A DNA stretch of 59,119 nt from Darksidea phi (lineage: Eukaryota > Ascomycota > Dothideomycetes > Pleosporales > Lentitheciaceae): assembly GCA_030770425.1 (NCBI GenBank), contig JASJFT010000257.1:1-59119 (forward strand), in the 5' to 3' direction. Both the position numbers and the translations under genes were made by a program. A model generated the notes under the pieces. The model searched no databases. It was not told the DNA's origin and saw only the letters and a program-made list of their open reading frames with translations. Of this stretch, positions 23,697-36,149 are shown in pieces. Numbering within the stretch: the first letter of the stretch is position 1; each line of letters opens with the position of its first letter.

Positions 23697-23901
23697 TGAC
23701 GCAGATGTCGAAGGTATGAACTGAAATCACCTGGCGGGCGCAGTCATTGGAATGATGCATCATCCAACAATCGAACGATAGCCCCAGCCACATTGTCTTA
23801 TCGATACCGCGCCACACACGCACCGCCATACCAACTCCAAAATTTCGTTTCACGGGCAGCCTTCGACATCAACTGTTCCACTCTCAAACACAGCCAATAC
23901 C
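23697..23901. promoter_or_regulatory. Compact bidirectional promoter, COQ4 and CMS1
   Basis: The start codons of two divergent housekeeping genes are 205 bp apart, so both promoters and 5' UTRs lie here. A CCAAT box in reverse (ATTGG near 23747) is visible. No TATA box is evident. Confidence 0.6.
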
Positions 23902-24829
23902 ATGTCCGATTCGGAAGCCGATGGGGGCGTTCCCCTGATCGAGGCGGAGTTTGACCCTACGTCGACTTCCAAAAAAAGAAAGCAAGCTAGCGACGCGGAT
24001 GCGAATCAGGATAGCAAGCGGGCGAACAAGAAGGCGAAACGGAAAGAGAAGAAAAAGTTGAAGGCAAAGGAGATTGATGAGGATGATTTGGATCAAGAGT
24101 TGGGTGTGAATCGGGCGTTTGAGAGGATGGATGGGGTGTTGCTTGCGGATTATATTAATTCGCGGACAAGGCTTTACGGGAAGGAGCTAAGCAGTGTGGA
24201 GCTGGAGGATAGGTTCGTGCCGAGTAAGTACACGATCTACACATAACGACATCTATACTTACTTGCGCCAGCCCGCACCATCAAAGACACTAGCAGCTGG
24301 ACCGAACCACGGAGCCTCGACAACCTCTCTGCTTTCCTGAAGAAGCAGTGCGGAAAGCTGGCGCCGACGCCTGCCAAACCCACTGGAGCTCCGCATACTC
24401 TTGTGGTGACGGCTTCCGGCATCAGAGCTGCAGATATTTTCAGATCATTGAAGTCTGGTCTACCAAAGGCGGGTGTGAAGAATCCAAATGTTGCGAAGCT
24501 GTTCGCCAAGCATATGAAGGTGGCGGAGCAAGTGGAGCATCTCAAAAAGAATAAGTGAGTTTCTCCAATTGCGTAGTCGTGCACTACTAACCCGTCGTAG
24601 GATTGACTTTGGGGTTGGTACGCCAGAACGACTATCCGCACTCCTCGACCAAAATGCCCTTTCAACGGCAAACTTGGAACGAGTCGTAATTGACTGCTCC
24701 TACATTGATCAGAAGAAGCGCGGCATTTTTGACATGAAAGAGCTCCACGAGCCGCTGATCAGACTTCTGCTGCGGAAGGAGTTTGTTGGAGAGGGCGATG
24801 ATGGGAACGAGCTATTCGTGTTCTACTGA
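23902..24829 (+). CDS. CMS1: CMS1-like ribosome biogenesis protein
   Basis: A 277-aa protein from exons 23902-24223, 24272-24554 and 24601-24829. The N-terminus is acidic, then strongly Lys-rich (a nuclear/nucleolar signal at about residues 28-55). The body contains PTRTIKDTSSW, HTLVVTASGIRAADIFRSL, the short VGTPERL (a degenerate helicase-like motif) and VIDCSYIDQKKRGIFD. These are typical of the Cms1 family, a component of the early 90S small-subunit pre-ribosome. The helicase-like fold lacks ATPase motifs, as in the family. Length is normal. Introns have GTAAGT and GTGAGT donors. Confidence 0.9.
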
Positions 24830-25761
24830 ACAGGTGCTGTATAAGGGGTCGATCTTTGTGAGGTAGCATTTCCAGGGCGTTCACAGGGCCAAAAATAACA
24901 TAATGATACCCGGGGTGGCGCCAGGCGACTAGGCCGGCTATTAACTAAGTAACTGTTGATCTCGAGCGCCACCTCATTCGTTGTAATAACTTTGAACGAC
25001 GAATTTTCAGTAATCGCAGCAATGAGAATGATGATACCCACCCAACCGGTCCGAGAAAGGCACCTTGTTGGGTCTGGTTGAGTCAGGTACCATCACGCTC
25101 ATTGCTGCGACGACTGAAAAACCCATCGTTCAAAGTCATTAAAAAAGGGAAAAACGTGGAGCGAAAGAGATGCTAAATCGATGTGCATGCTGCCCGTGGC
25201 GGGACGGTTGAAGTGTGGCAGCTTCTGGAGGGCGTTGGCGCACCAGCGTTCTAACACAACTACTACTATGGGCCAGAGAGTCTTTGTCGTCATGTAATTG
25301 ATATCCATTAACTCTTAGCATCACCGAGTGCAGGAACATAATGAGGCCTAGCGTCCTACAGCCTCTCTCCGCTGATCTATACCATAGCTCTTTCCCCACT
25401 GCATCTACATCGACGATAGAGTCATGCCCATGAAGTCATCGAAGAAGATTATATCCGCTCTTCCCAGTTACCCATCAAATCCAGATCTCGCTCCATTCCG
25501 GGCACATTGAGCCGCTCAACGCCGCTCTTGGATTCGACCTTGTCGAATAGAACACCTCGGATGCCAAAGGTTCCTGAAGGGTGGGTGTAGTGTTCTATTG
25601 TTCGCCGGTTCCCGCAGGTCTCCAGCCAGCAGTAGCTGCCCATCAGCCATTTGCATAGCCAAGAAACCGCTTCCATTGGGGATAACACCTCCATGGAAAG
25701 CCGCAGAACTTCAGCGCACGCTATCGTCGACCCCGCTGTGTAGCACCAATGCACTCCGATT
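24830..25761. other. Intergenic region, CMS1 to 7-TM gene
   Basis: Convergent 3' ends. The 101-codon frame at 25449-25754 starts with GTG and matches no family. I see no gene. Confidence 0.5.
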
Positions 25762-26875
25762 TCAGCATATTTCCCTCGGTTCTAATTCATAGCCACCTTC
25801 TCTTACCCCTTCTTCGTTAAGGGTACTTTCAGATTGATTTTGTTGGTTTAGACGCCAGGGCCATACGGCCTTAGACTTGTAGGCCATATCCACCAGCACT
25901 GGAGCCCATGCGAAAACTGCGCTGATCTGCCCGATACCCCAGTCATCCTCTTCGTGGTTCTTGTTATCCATTTTAGTTATCGTCGCTCGTAGCCTTCTGA
26001 GTGTTATCAAGAATGAAATAGACATCCCAGCTAGAACTATCGAGCCGAGGAGGATAGCAATGCCCAAAGCCCACTCTGCGGATGTATATGGTCTGCTCAA
26101 TAGGCCGTTTGCATTCTTCTTGATGCCACGCCGCCACCATAGGACGAACCACATGATAGCCAGAATTAATACAAGAGTTGCCAGGCCAGGAAATACAAAG
26201 GCGTCATGATAAGGGTGGTGGGGCGATGGGATTGCGTTTCCGTACATGTGGCTGCACATGCCCATGACATGCCCAAATTGGCTTACTTGGCGTTGGTGTC
26301 TGTATACGGAATATACCGAAAACGGCACGATGCTGGAGAGAGCAATAAAGACCAGTGCTAGATGTTGGAGAGGTTGGTAGAATGCCGCCAAAGTTATCAA
26401 CAGGTTGAAGAGGCCCATGCAGATGACAGCCGCGGCAACCGCGCTCTGGTACACCAGCGTGGTTTGCTCCACCTGTCGAACAAAACAAGCCGTCGAGGTT
26501 GCCAAGGTGAACCAGAGTTGAGAAAAGAAGAAGAGTTCCTGGCTTGATAGCAGCCATTTGGTAAATCGACTGCGACCGCGACCGCGACGGGCCGACAGGA
26601 AGAATAAATCTACGAACAAGATAGGGCCGTACAGCATGGACAAGGACACCTGGATGGTATAAAATATCACCATCTACGGAAACATCGTCAGCATCGTACA
26701 CGGTGACATGTTTCGGAAGTCTTACTCCAATGCCTGCCAAATCTGGGTTCCCTTTGCCATATATCAAGGCGCAAATTTGGGCGCAGTCACCAGAGAAGGC
26801 GGCGAGGTCCAATTGCGGGTTTCCAATAGCAGACGCAAGCTCATTTACATCAATGGAGGTAAAGTTACATGACAT
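25762..26875 (-). CDS. Seven-transmembrane protein of unknown function
   Basis: A 353-aa integral membrane protein. Exons: 26875-26726 and 26673-25762. The 52-nt intron starts GTAAGA and ends CCGTAG. The first 50 residues hold a small Cys-containing segment (GDCAQICALIYGKGNPDLAGIG) of the kind found at the N-terminus of an uncharacterised fungal 7-TM group. Seven hydrophobic segments follow (starting at about residues 52, 90, 115, 155, 215, 250 and 295). The C-terminal tail is short and polar. The topology resembles a receptor, but no GPCR motif is recognised, so I assign no role. Confidence 0.75.
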
Positions 26876-28400
26876 ACTTCCCTCCGATGACGCTTTGACG
26901 AAGACGAGATGAGAAAAACCACGACGATGTACGGAGTAGTCGAAGCGAAATGAATAATGTGCTCGATTTGTACTTATGCGGAGGCATGGCTTCTCTTAAT
27001 TATACTTGTAAAAGAACAGAGAACAGTACGAGGCACCCGACCCGAATAGAGCAGTTAACCAAAAGTAGCCTATTTTCGCTGATCAGCCGCTTTTGGACCG
27101 TATTAACGAGAATTTTAGACAAGGCCACGAATGAATGCGCTGCTATGTATGGATTGATGCTCGGCCGTAATGCAGGCAGGCTGATTCGAAAGCCACTTTC
27201 GCTAGTCCTTGTGGGACTTGAACCTTGCTAAACAAGAATGATCAAAGTAGTGATCGAGTGAGTAACAGCCACCGCGTCGCCAAACTCGCGGAAAAACTCC
27301 AAAAAGTTACACAATATGATATTTCATCCCGAATACCTTGAAACGCAAAAAGGTCGTTATAACTGAAGGGGGTTGCGGTCGAAGCCTGAGGCCTGAGGCT
27401 TGAGGCGTTACGGCCCGAGCCCGATTTCTTGACGCCACGACAGCGCCCGCGGGCCATCCCGAAAGTCGTCTGCGTTGTCCATTGATCGACCGTCCCATGA
27501 CCTCCAACGCAGCCACGCAACCGGGGGCCGGCATCGCGACTTGGCGCGCCAGTCCATTGTTGTGTCTATCAAGGAGTGATGGCCTCCATTAGTCAAAAAT
27601 CCATCTCAGTAGCCACCTACTAAGCTTGCTGGGACTTCCGCATGTTGTAGAGATGCTCAAGAACTACTAAAAATGCTGCTTAGAAAGGAAGGGCACTTTG
27701 ACACAAGAGATGAGAACTTTGAGACTGGAACAAACGAATGTCAGCTGAGATAAAAACTAGGAATAGTGAGGCGTCGCTTGAGGAAAAGGCAGGGCAATGA
27801 ACATGACAAAAAAACCGAGGGACGTCCAAGACGTCTTACATACGAATCATGTAGCCGCAGTGCCAAAGTCAACTTGCTAAAAGAGAACTGAGAGAGCGCG
27901 AAGCGAAAGCGTGATTTATAGGGAACGGCAAGGAGGACATTGCTAACGGATTCGTAAACTAACACAAAGGGGAAGTTTGAAACGGCGTCTACGACCATCC
28001 CCGTGAGACGTTGCACTCAGAGGACATTCGAATACGGGCCGAGTACTCACTGGAAGCAAGAATAGATCTTGCCGAGTTCCGAGGTGAGGGCGGTGATGGT
28101 GGCTATGTCTGAGTCGTGAAGCTCAACGTGGTGGCTGGATAAGTTTGCTTGTAGATATGCAGCAGTATACCTTCTGCTTCACGACGGACGACGTCTAGGT
28201 GTTGTAAAAAGGCATTGCGGCATCTTCCGTTCCAGAAAGTTGTAAGTGCGGTAGCGCTGAAACAACGCGTTTCAAACAAAAGCAGGCGTTTACTAGTATT
28301 AGAATCAAGTGCTGCACACCCCGAACATCGATAATACAAAACATCTAGAACATTTTACTGGGCCAAACCGTGCAATGTTCTGCGGAGGGACCGGTAAGAT
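26876..28400. other. Intergenic region with repeat copy C
   Basis: About 1.5 kb with no gene supported. It contains the promoter of the 7-TM gene and a diverged copy of the dispersed repeat at 27253-27350. Confidence 0.55.
27253..27350 (+). repeat. Dispersed repeat, copy C (more diverged)
   Basis: Matches copies A and B through segments such as AACTCGCGGAA, ACTC-AAAAAG and CCGAATACCTT, with clearly more differences. A GGCGCGCC octamer follows at about 27543. Confidence 0.7.
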
Positions 28401-28817
28401 GTTTTATCAGTAACCTGCGCGCATCAGTAAGCTGCGCACCCGAAAACCCACCAAAAATCGCAAAAACGGCCCCCTGCAATTTTCACAACGCCTTATTAGT
28501 ATTTTCTAGAATTTTATAATGATTATTTGCTCTCTATTTTAGGGTATTCAATAGACCTATAGAAGAATATACTAAATAGTTCTAGAGATATTACAATTTG
28601 GTATTAAATTGGCCCCCAAAACCTTCATATCTTGATAACGGCTATGCCAATCATTATATAATATCAACTAGAGTACTAGAGTAGATAGGAAAGGTTGGTT
28701 ATCAAGTTTAATACGATATTACTGTCTCGTTGTTGAAATTGCAGGGTGCCGTTTTTGCGATTTTTGGTGGGTTTTTGGGTGCGCAGCTTACTGATGTGCG
28801 CAGGTTACTGATAAAAC
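28401..28817. mobile_element. MITE-like element with about 90-bp terminal inverted repeats
   Basis: A 417-bp element with long, nearly perfect terminal inverted repeats. The left arm reads GTTTTATCAGTAACCTGCGC... (28401-28491), and the right arm is its reverse complement (28729-28817) with only a few mismatches. Each arm carries a repeated subterminal motif CAGTAA(C/G)CTGCGC. The interior is AT-rich and has no ORF. This is the architecture of a non-autonomous DNA transposon. A TA dinucleotide flanks the TCAG...CTGA ends on both sides, consistent with a TA target duplication, but the symmetrical context makes that uncertain. It lies about 480 bp upstream of the cyanide hydratase start. Confidence 0.85.
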
Positions 28818-29299
28818 CGTTAATCTCTATCCCGCTGACGAAGCCTACATACTAGATGCATGCCGCTTGGTCACGCCGAAGATGCCGATGGGATGCCGCT
28901 CACGTGCAATGATTTTTCGCCCAAAATGCTTCGGAGAACCACTTCGGCGGATCACCGAAAGAAGTCCGTCCATAGAGTTCGATCCATCAACCGGCGCTGT
29001 ATGGTTCTCTTATGCATTCGGACCAGATAGTGGGGATGGAAGCATGTGAGTATCATACCACTATGTGGAAGTTTTCATGTCCGAAGGGAGGGGAACGATG
29101 CGGAGGATGTCGGCGGAAGAGGGAGGTGCATGTCCTGTGCGACGTTAGGAAGCATATAAAGAGTTGGAGGGAGGGCGTTTATGTGTATCTTGGATAAAGC
29201 ATCGCTTCCAGCTCTGTGAACTCACAGTGAAATCGATACCGATCTCGTTCCACATCGAACAATATCCCTCTCTGATCTTTGACCTCGTCTCCAATCAAA

Positions 29300-30571
29300 A
29301 TGACCATCACCAAATACAAAGCGGCGGCTGTCACCTCTGAGCCAGCCTGGTTCGACCTCGAAGGTGGTGTTCGAAAAACCATCGACTTCATCAATGAGGC
29401 TGGGCAGGCCGGATGCAAGCTCGTCGCTTTTCCCGAAGTTTGTCAGTAGCATTGCCTCTCCATCCTTGACCGCTTTCGGCTGATTTTTGAACAAGGGCTT
29501 CCGGGCTATCCGTATTGGATGTGGAAGGTCAACTACCAGCAGTCCCTCCCAATGCTGAAGAAGTACCGCGAACATTCGCTGCCTGTCGACTCGGAGGAAA
29601 TGAAGAGGATTCGTCGTGCCGCTAGGGACAACCAAATGTAAGTGCGAAAGAATCCTCAAGCTCAATCAATCTGACTCGGCATGTTAGCTACGTTTCGTTG
29701 GGTTTCTCTGAGATTGACCATGCGACCCTCTACCTAGCCCAAGTCTTGATCGCCCCGACTGGAGACATCATCAACCACCGCCGCAAAATCAAGCCTACGC
29801 ATGTCGAAAAACTCGTCTACGGTGACGGTGCTGGCGATACATTTCTCTCGGTTGTTCCCACGGAACTAGGTCGCCTTGGTCAGCTCAACTGTTGGGAGAA
29901 CATGAACCCCTTCCTGAAGGCTCTTAATGTATCCATGGGCGAGCAAATCCACATCGCCGCTTGGCCCGTCTACCCCGGCAAGGAGACGCTCAAGTATCCT
30001 GATCCTGCTACCAATGTCGCGGACCCAGCATCCGACTTGGTCACGCCGGCTTATGCGATCGAGACCGGGACTTGGACTCTGGCACCGTTCCAACGCCTCA
30101 GTGTTGAGGGGCTGAAGAAGAACACGCCCGAGGGTGTGGAACCAGAGACGGACCCAACGACCTATAATGGCCATGCGAGGATCTACAGACCGGATGGGAG
30201 CTTGGTAGTCAAGCCTGAGAAAGACTTCGACGGCTTGCTGTTTGTTGATGTGGGTTCCATCTCCTCGCTTGTAGCTGATGAACGGTATTGACGTGTTGCA
30301 GATCGATCTGAACGAGTGCCATTTGACGAAGGTGTTGGCCGATTTTGCAGGCCACTACATGCGTCCAGATCTGATTCGGCTCTTGGTCGATACGCGTCGT
30401 AAGGAGCTGGTCACGGAAGCGGACCCGCAAGGCGGAATTGCGACCTATTCGACGCGCGAGAGACTGGGACTGGACACGCCTCTTGATGGGGTGAAAGAGG
30501 AGAAGGGTAAAAGTGGTGTTGCAGGAGTGAAGGCTTCCAAATCGAATGCTGTAGCTAGAGTGGAGGGGTGA
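29300..30571 (+). CDS. Cyanide hydratase (nitrilase superfamily)
   Basis: A 371-aa enzyme that hydrates HCN to formamide (EC 4.2.1.66), used by fungi to survive cyanide from plants. Exons: 29300-29441, 29496-29637, 29688-30249 and 30302-30571. The first intron has a GTCAGT donor, and its removal restores FPEVWLPGYPYW. The nitrilase triad is visible: Glu46 (FPEVW), Lys128 ([11 protein letters not shown]) and Cys163 (LNCWEN). Long stretches such as [22 protein letters not shown] and [20 protein letters not shown] are characteristic of fungal cyanide hydratases rather than general nitrilases. Active enzymes form helical oligomers; the variable C-terminal tail after residue about 325 takes part in that. 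A MITE-like element lies upstream. Confidence 0.92.
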
Positions 30572-31816
30572 TTCGGCCAGGCGATTGCGGGCCTTTGCGG
30601 GAGGCGGCGTGTGTATTATATCGAACCACTCAGCTCACAAATCTTGTATGTCTGATTTTCAAGGCTGTTGTTCAGTCGACGATCCCAACCATGGGCTAAA
30701 GTCTCGCCTTATGAATAGTGGAGTGTCCGTATTTGGTCGACTGCCAGGTAATGGGGACAGGGGATGCGGCACAGCTAGGCCATGGACTAAGCGGGCTCCC
30801 AGCAAATGGACAAATGACGCTTTTACACCGTGGTCGGGCGAATGGGGTGCGTGGGGTGCATAATGATAGATTAATAGGCCGTATTCCCGCAGCGGCGGTG
30901 GAGTGATGTGCGGGTGATGGGTACCGATATGGAGATCCATATGGTTAGATCGTGGCGTGCCGGTCGCCGAGGAAGCTCTGAACGCATGCAGTGTTTCGTG
31001 TGGCGGCGCGCGCATGGTGACGGCACGCACACTGCAGCTGTCACGGCGCTCAGCACGACGATGATGGAGGATTGATGGGTGGGTTTGGCGAGCGTGCAGC
31101 ACCAGCCTCGTGTGGAGAGGCGGCGGGCCAATCAGGAGGCGCAGAGCGGTTGGCGGTGGTGGAGGAAGCATGGCCCCTAGGGTGAGACGGGCGGTGAGTG
31201 GGTCGTCGCCCTCTGGTCTTGGCTTTGGTGCTGTCGCAGAAGTGTATCAACGCGCTTTCTGCCTTCTGCCTCTGCCTCTGCCTCTACCTTTTGCCTTTGG
31301 TCAATTCTGCAGCGCTCGACCGCCCTCCCAGTGCTCGCATCCATCCGAATCGAATCCCGATCAACACCTCGCCGTTCTCCCCCGTCCGCCATAGTTGATC
31401 GCCATCCCGCCCCACTGCCTTCACCCAGCCCGTCGCCGTCGAATCACCGTCCGCCGTGCGCCTGCGATCCCCGCCTAGTCGAGCTGTTGGTCCGCGCGGA
31501 AACCATCTTCCAAGCTTCGTCCACGCCTCGCCCTCCTCGTCTGCGCCGACCACCGTTCACACAGGCCCCTTCTCGCTGCATACCCACGAGTGGGCCCGCC
31601 ATTCGAACTGCTGGGTCATTCACTCCGGTGCGCCTTTCACTCTCTCAATCACTGCTGCTGCTGCTGCCGCCGCCGCTGCTGCCGCTGCAGAGATTTACAT
31701 CTGCTAACAGCACTCAAGTCCTCGAAACCCTCCGCTGTTCCTTCTCCGACGTAATCACCCTCATCTTCCAAGGACCACCTGCAGTGTCCACCGAGACCCG
31801 CAACCGGCCTCTCAAA
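30572..31816. promoter_or_regulatory. Long upstream region of the Rac gene
   Basis: About 1.2 kb between cyanide hydratase and Rac. The right half (31200-31810) is pyrimidine-rich and CTC/CCG-rich on the plus strand, with a CTG/CCG triplet microsatellite at about 31650-31690, as often seen in long 5' leaders of fungal signalling genes. ORFs here are compositional shadows. Confidence 0.5.
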
Positions 31817-32674
<858 letters not shown>

Positions 32675-33332
32675 AGATTCGGTGGAAAGCGGGTGGAAAG
32701 CGGGTGGCATGTGGTGGGTGGCGGTTGGTGTAAAGCATGCATCACTGGGCTTTGAATACCATTCAGCGATGACATGCTCGACAAGCGCGCTCAGTACACG
32801 GGGCGGGCGAAAAGGCAACAGCGGCTTCAATGCATACGAGTCATGACGGCTCCATCCCGAAACTGCATTCTAAAGCCAGGCGCACGAAGGCATATCTGTT
32901 TGCGGAGCGGCCGAATAAGCTCCATGTTTGATTCCCTTGGCTTGGTTTTATCTTATTTGGGATCACAATGGGCCTGCACCTGCGTGTAGATACGGAGCAT
33001 GTGCGGCTTTAGTTTGGTTCCCCCTGCGACTCTCCTTTCGCAGCAGGAAGATTTGGTATTGGCTTCCCATTTCCGGATAGATATTGGCATTTCTTGCTAG
33101 CATTGGATTCCTTCTTCTCCAGGCTTTCCCGTGCTCTGTACCTTTTATGTGAACTGGGAGGGAAAGCCATGGTCGTGGTTCTCCACAACGACGCTAAGGC
33201 CCTGGGCTCGGTAAGGAATTCCCCACGGGCAAGCTCATCCCTGCCGCCGCAAAGCTTCGTTTATGCTTGAGCTTGCCCCGCGACCATCACCGGCCACAAC
33301 CTCGACCCAATATCAACTCAACATCGACCGCC
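32675..33332. other. Intergenic region, Rac to UBX gene
   Basis: The 3' UTR of Rac and the promoter of the UBX gene. No gene seen. Confidence 0.55.
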
Positions 33333-34754
33333 ATGTTCCACCAAGGCAACCTGCAGAGTGGCATCAGCCTCGCCATACAAGAGCAGAAGCTAGTCGGCAT
33401 CTTCGTCCGAGGTACCTGCCCGCAATCCCCTCTCGAAATGGGAGCTAACGCGGCCAGACGACGGATCGGAGAGCGCGACCTGGGAGAGTGAGTGGCTGCA
33501 GAGCGGCTGGGTGTCGAACTTGATGGCGCAAAAGGCCGTCGTGTTGCGCCTCGAGGCTGGCTCGACCGAGGCCGGCTTCCTCTCTGCCTTCTGCACCATA
33601 GAGCACGTACCGACCTTCGTCGTCATCCGGAACGGACAGTTGCAGGAACAGCTCGCGAGCGGGATAGGCAAAGACGAATTTGTCAATAGGCTGCGGAAAG
33701 TTCTCGGCGCACCGCCAATTCCAGGAGCCGCACAAGCATCCTTGCCCGCCGAACGCACGCCGCAATCATACACACCCGCGATAGCGCCGACACCGCCGCC
33801 CTCGGCGAATGCAAAAGGCAAACAGAAGGCTACCGAGCCGGAACCAAAACCACAAACCTCAGCGACGAGCTCTGCACAACAAGCTGCACGAGATGCGCTG
33901 CGGAAGAAGAAACAGGAAGAGAAGGAGGAACTGGCCCGTGTAAAGGCACGAATTGAGGCAGACAGGGCGGGACGAAAGGCGGAGGCAGAAGCTCGGAAAG
34001 CGGAGCGCGAGAAACTGGCACAGTCATCATCGACCACACCGCAATCCCAAAGAACGACAAGCACGAGTGGGTCACAGGCGAGGGATGTGCATCTAAATGT
34101 TAGACTGTTTGACGGTCAGACCATACGTTCGACATTTCCGAGGACAGCAAAGTTACAGGATGATGTACGGCCGTGGATAGATCGAGAGTTTGCGGCAAGG
34201 GCAGAGAATCCTGGACAGAGGCATCCACCGTACTACTTTAGACAAATACTTGCGCCATTGCCTAGCAAAGAGCTATCCATGGGCGACGAGGACCAAACAC
34301 TAGGTGATATCGACTTGGCGCCTTCGGCAACACTCGTCTTGATTCCCGTCAAAGGCTATACCGAAGCCTACGCTGGCGGCAGCGGCGGAATCGTAGGAGG
34401 CGCAACAAGTGCTGTAACTGGCCTTGTTGGGGGCGCATTTGGTCTAGCGGGCTCAGCGTTGGGATATGTCGGTAGCACCGTTGCGTCGATATTGGGTGGA
34501 GCGAGTAACCGGCAGGAAACGCAGGAACAGCCAGCGGCAGGACAGGCACTCGGTGACTCACAACAACAGCGGGAAGGCTCGACTGCATCAAGTGTCCGCA
34601 TACGGACACTGGCGGATCAAAGAGCGAGGGAACCAAGAAGTCAGCAGCTGTATAATGGGAATCAGGTATGCATGGTGTCGGACTCTTCTGCGAAACAAAG
34701 CTAACAATGACGAAGCTCAACTTCGAAGATCGCGATGAAGGCACGAATCGATAA
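33333..34754 (+). CDS. UBX-domain protein with thioredoxin-like N-terminus
   Basis: A 441-aa protein, exons 33333-33411, 33458-34665 and 34716-34754. The N-terminal 110 residues form a UAS/thioredoxin-like segment (GNLQSGISLAIQEQKLVGIFVR ... VPTFVVIRNGQL). A Pro-rich linker and a long charged coiled coil (about residues 180-235) follow, then a UBX domain (about 245-330: VHLNVRLFDGQTIRSTFP ... LGDIDLAPSATLVLIPV). The tail is Gly/Ala-rich and hydrophobic (GGIVGGATSAVTGLVGGAFGL), possibly membrane-inserting. This layout matches UBXD2/UBXN4-type cofactors that recruit Cdc48/p97 to the ER for protein degradation. Removing the last intron replaces an early stop with NFEDRDEGTNR. Confidence 0.85.
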
Positions 34755-34957
34755 CCAGCATGTACAGTTCCTGTTTTACTAGATTGGATTCTTGACGGAT
34801 AATTCGTCTTTGGCGGCTATCATTTACCAACATATAACTTTTCGCTTCCCACTTAGTCTTCATGACTGCATTCTATTCTTCAAGGTCATTTCTAGCCTTG
34901 ACTTCGTAAAAGCTGGTACCCTCATCCTTTCTCCCTAAACTTACTGCGCTTAAGCTG

Positions 34958-35455
34958 TCAACGACCTAGTTTAGGACAGATGAAAACCTCCGCATTTTCG
35001 AGATCTCTCTCACTTCCGTGACTTCGTACATTTCGTCTCTTTTTCGTCTCTTTTTGTAGTTCGGTCTTTTCCATCTCCGTCGCTTTCTCTCGATCCGTAT
35101 TAGCTGGCTTGTCGCCCGCCTGTGCCTCGTAAACCAGCTTAGGAGCCAGATTCGCTCTATCCGCCCAATCAATCGCCACGACGTCTCCGTTACTAGGCGA
35201 ATGCAGCATGGTCTTTCCGATCGAATCTTCGAGGTGCCCCAATCTAATATATATGCCCGTAAACCCACAGGTTCCCTCCGCGTCGCGACTCGTTTGAACC
35301 GGAAGGAGATTTACTGAAGCGCTAGGGTAGGTGCCTTTCCACGGAGGCAAATTTTGGACTTTACAGCGTGGTAACGAGGCTTCTCGGGATCGTCGTTGGC
35401 GGCTGACGAGCTGTGGAGGACGTAAGTCGCGAGTTTGGCGTTTTGAGGTGGTCAT
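34958..35455 (-). CDS. Hypothetical protein, charged C-terminus
   Basis: An uninterrupted 165-codon frame from an ATG at 35453-35455. The central part (TCGFTGIYIRLGHLEDSIGKTMLHSPSNGDVVAIDWADRA, about residues 60-105) looks like a folded domain. The C-terminal 50 residues are rich in Lys, Glu and Arg. No family recognised. It is convergent with the UBX gene, with about 200 bp between stops. Confidence 0.45.
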   Translation of the reverse strand: MTTSKRQTRDLRPPQLVSRQRRSREASLPRCKVQNLPPWKGTYPSASVNLLPVQTSRDAEGTCGFTGIYIRLGHLEDSIGKTMLHSPSNGDVVAIDWADRANLAPKLVYEAQAGDKPANTDREKATEMEKTELQKETKKRRNVRSHGSERDLENAEVFICPKLGR

Positions 35456-36149
35456 TTGGACGGGTGGAGTGGAGTACTTGGTTGGACTTGGAAAGTAGAT
35501 TGTGTTTCGATATGGCCGTGCTAGGCGGCTGTGGCTTTGCGGCGGACATGGGATGGGACCTTGACAATCCGGGGGGTTGAGTCGGGTGCGGGTGTGCTAT
35601 GTCAACGATGACGGGTTTTGGGGGCGGGGTTATGCGGTTCCGCGGTTAGATAGATTGAAGGGAGATAACCATTCATCTCTCAATATTCCAATGTGACAAT
35701 GAAAGCTCATAGGACCTTGAAATGCTCGTGTCTACTACTCTAACACTAAGCATGGATTGGCGCAGTGATAATGTTGTAGCCAAGACGTGAAGGGATGAAT
35801 AGGTCCATAAAATTCAAAAAGAACACATACTCGAACTCCCACTGAAACTGCCCCCGCACAGCTAATCCAACCCCTCCCTCCACGCGTCCCAGACCAGAAT
35901 CGGTTGAGCATCATAACCCGCTAAACCCGCTCCTAAACCCAAGGTTCGCCGGCACCATGACCCAAACTCCTTTGGAAAAAAAGGGAGCGAGATGTCGCAC
36001 CCTAAAATAACGGACTACGACGGCCTAGCAACACAGTTATGCTCTTCACTCTGAATTCGGCGCTACGACCCATCCTGCGCGAAATACGATAAATTGGTTG
36101 AAATCCTGCGCATAGACTCGACTTGACACTGGACACTGTTTCTTTCGCG
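35456..36149. other. Intergenic region between hypothetical genes
   Basis: Divergent upstream region, nothing recognised in it. Confidence 0.45.

Noticed and set aside
25449..25754. 101-codon minus-strand frame next to the 7-TM gene
   Set aside because: Starts with GTG and has no recognisable family. It could be an extra exon, but no splice join to the neighbour restores any homology.
27195..27235. Possible tRNA B box (GGTTCAAGTCCCAC on the minus strand)
   Set aside because: The flanking bases do not form a T-stem or acceptor stem, and no A box or anticodon arm lies upstream.
30659..31171. 170-codon minus-strand Pro/His-rich frame
   Set aside because: Composition reflects the pyrimidine-rich Rac leader region. 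No domain and no partner exon.
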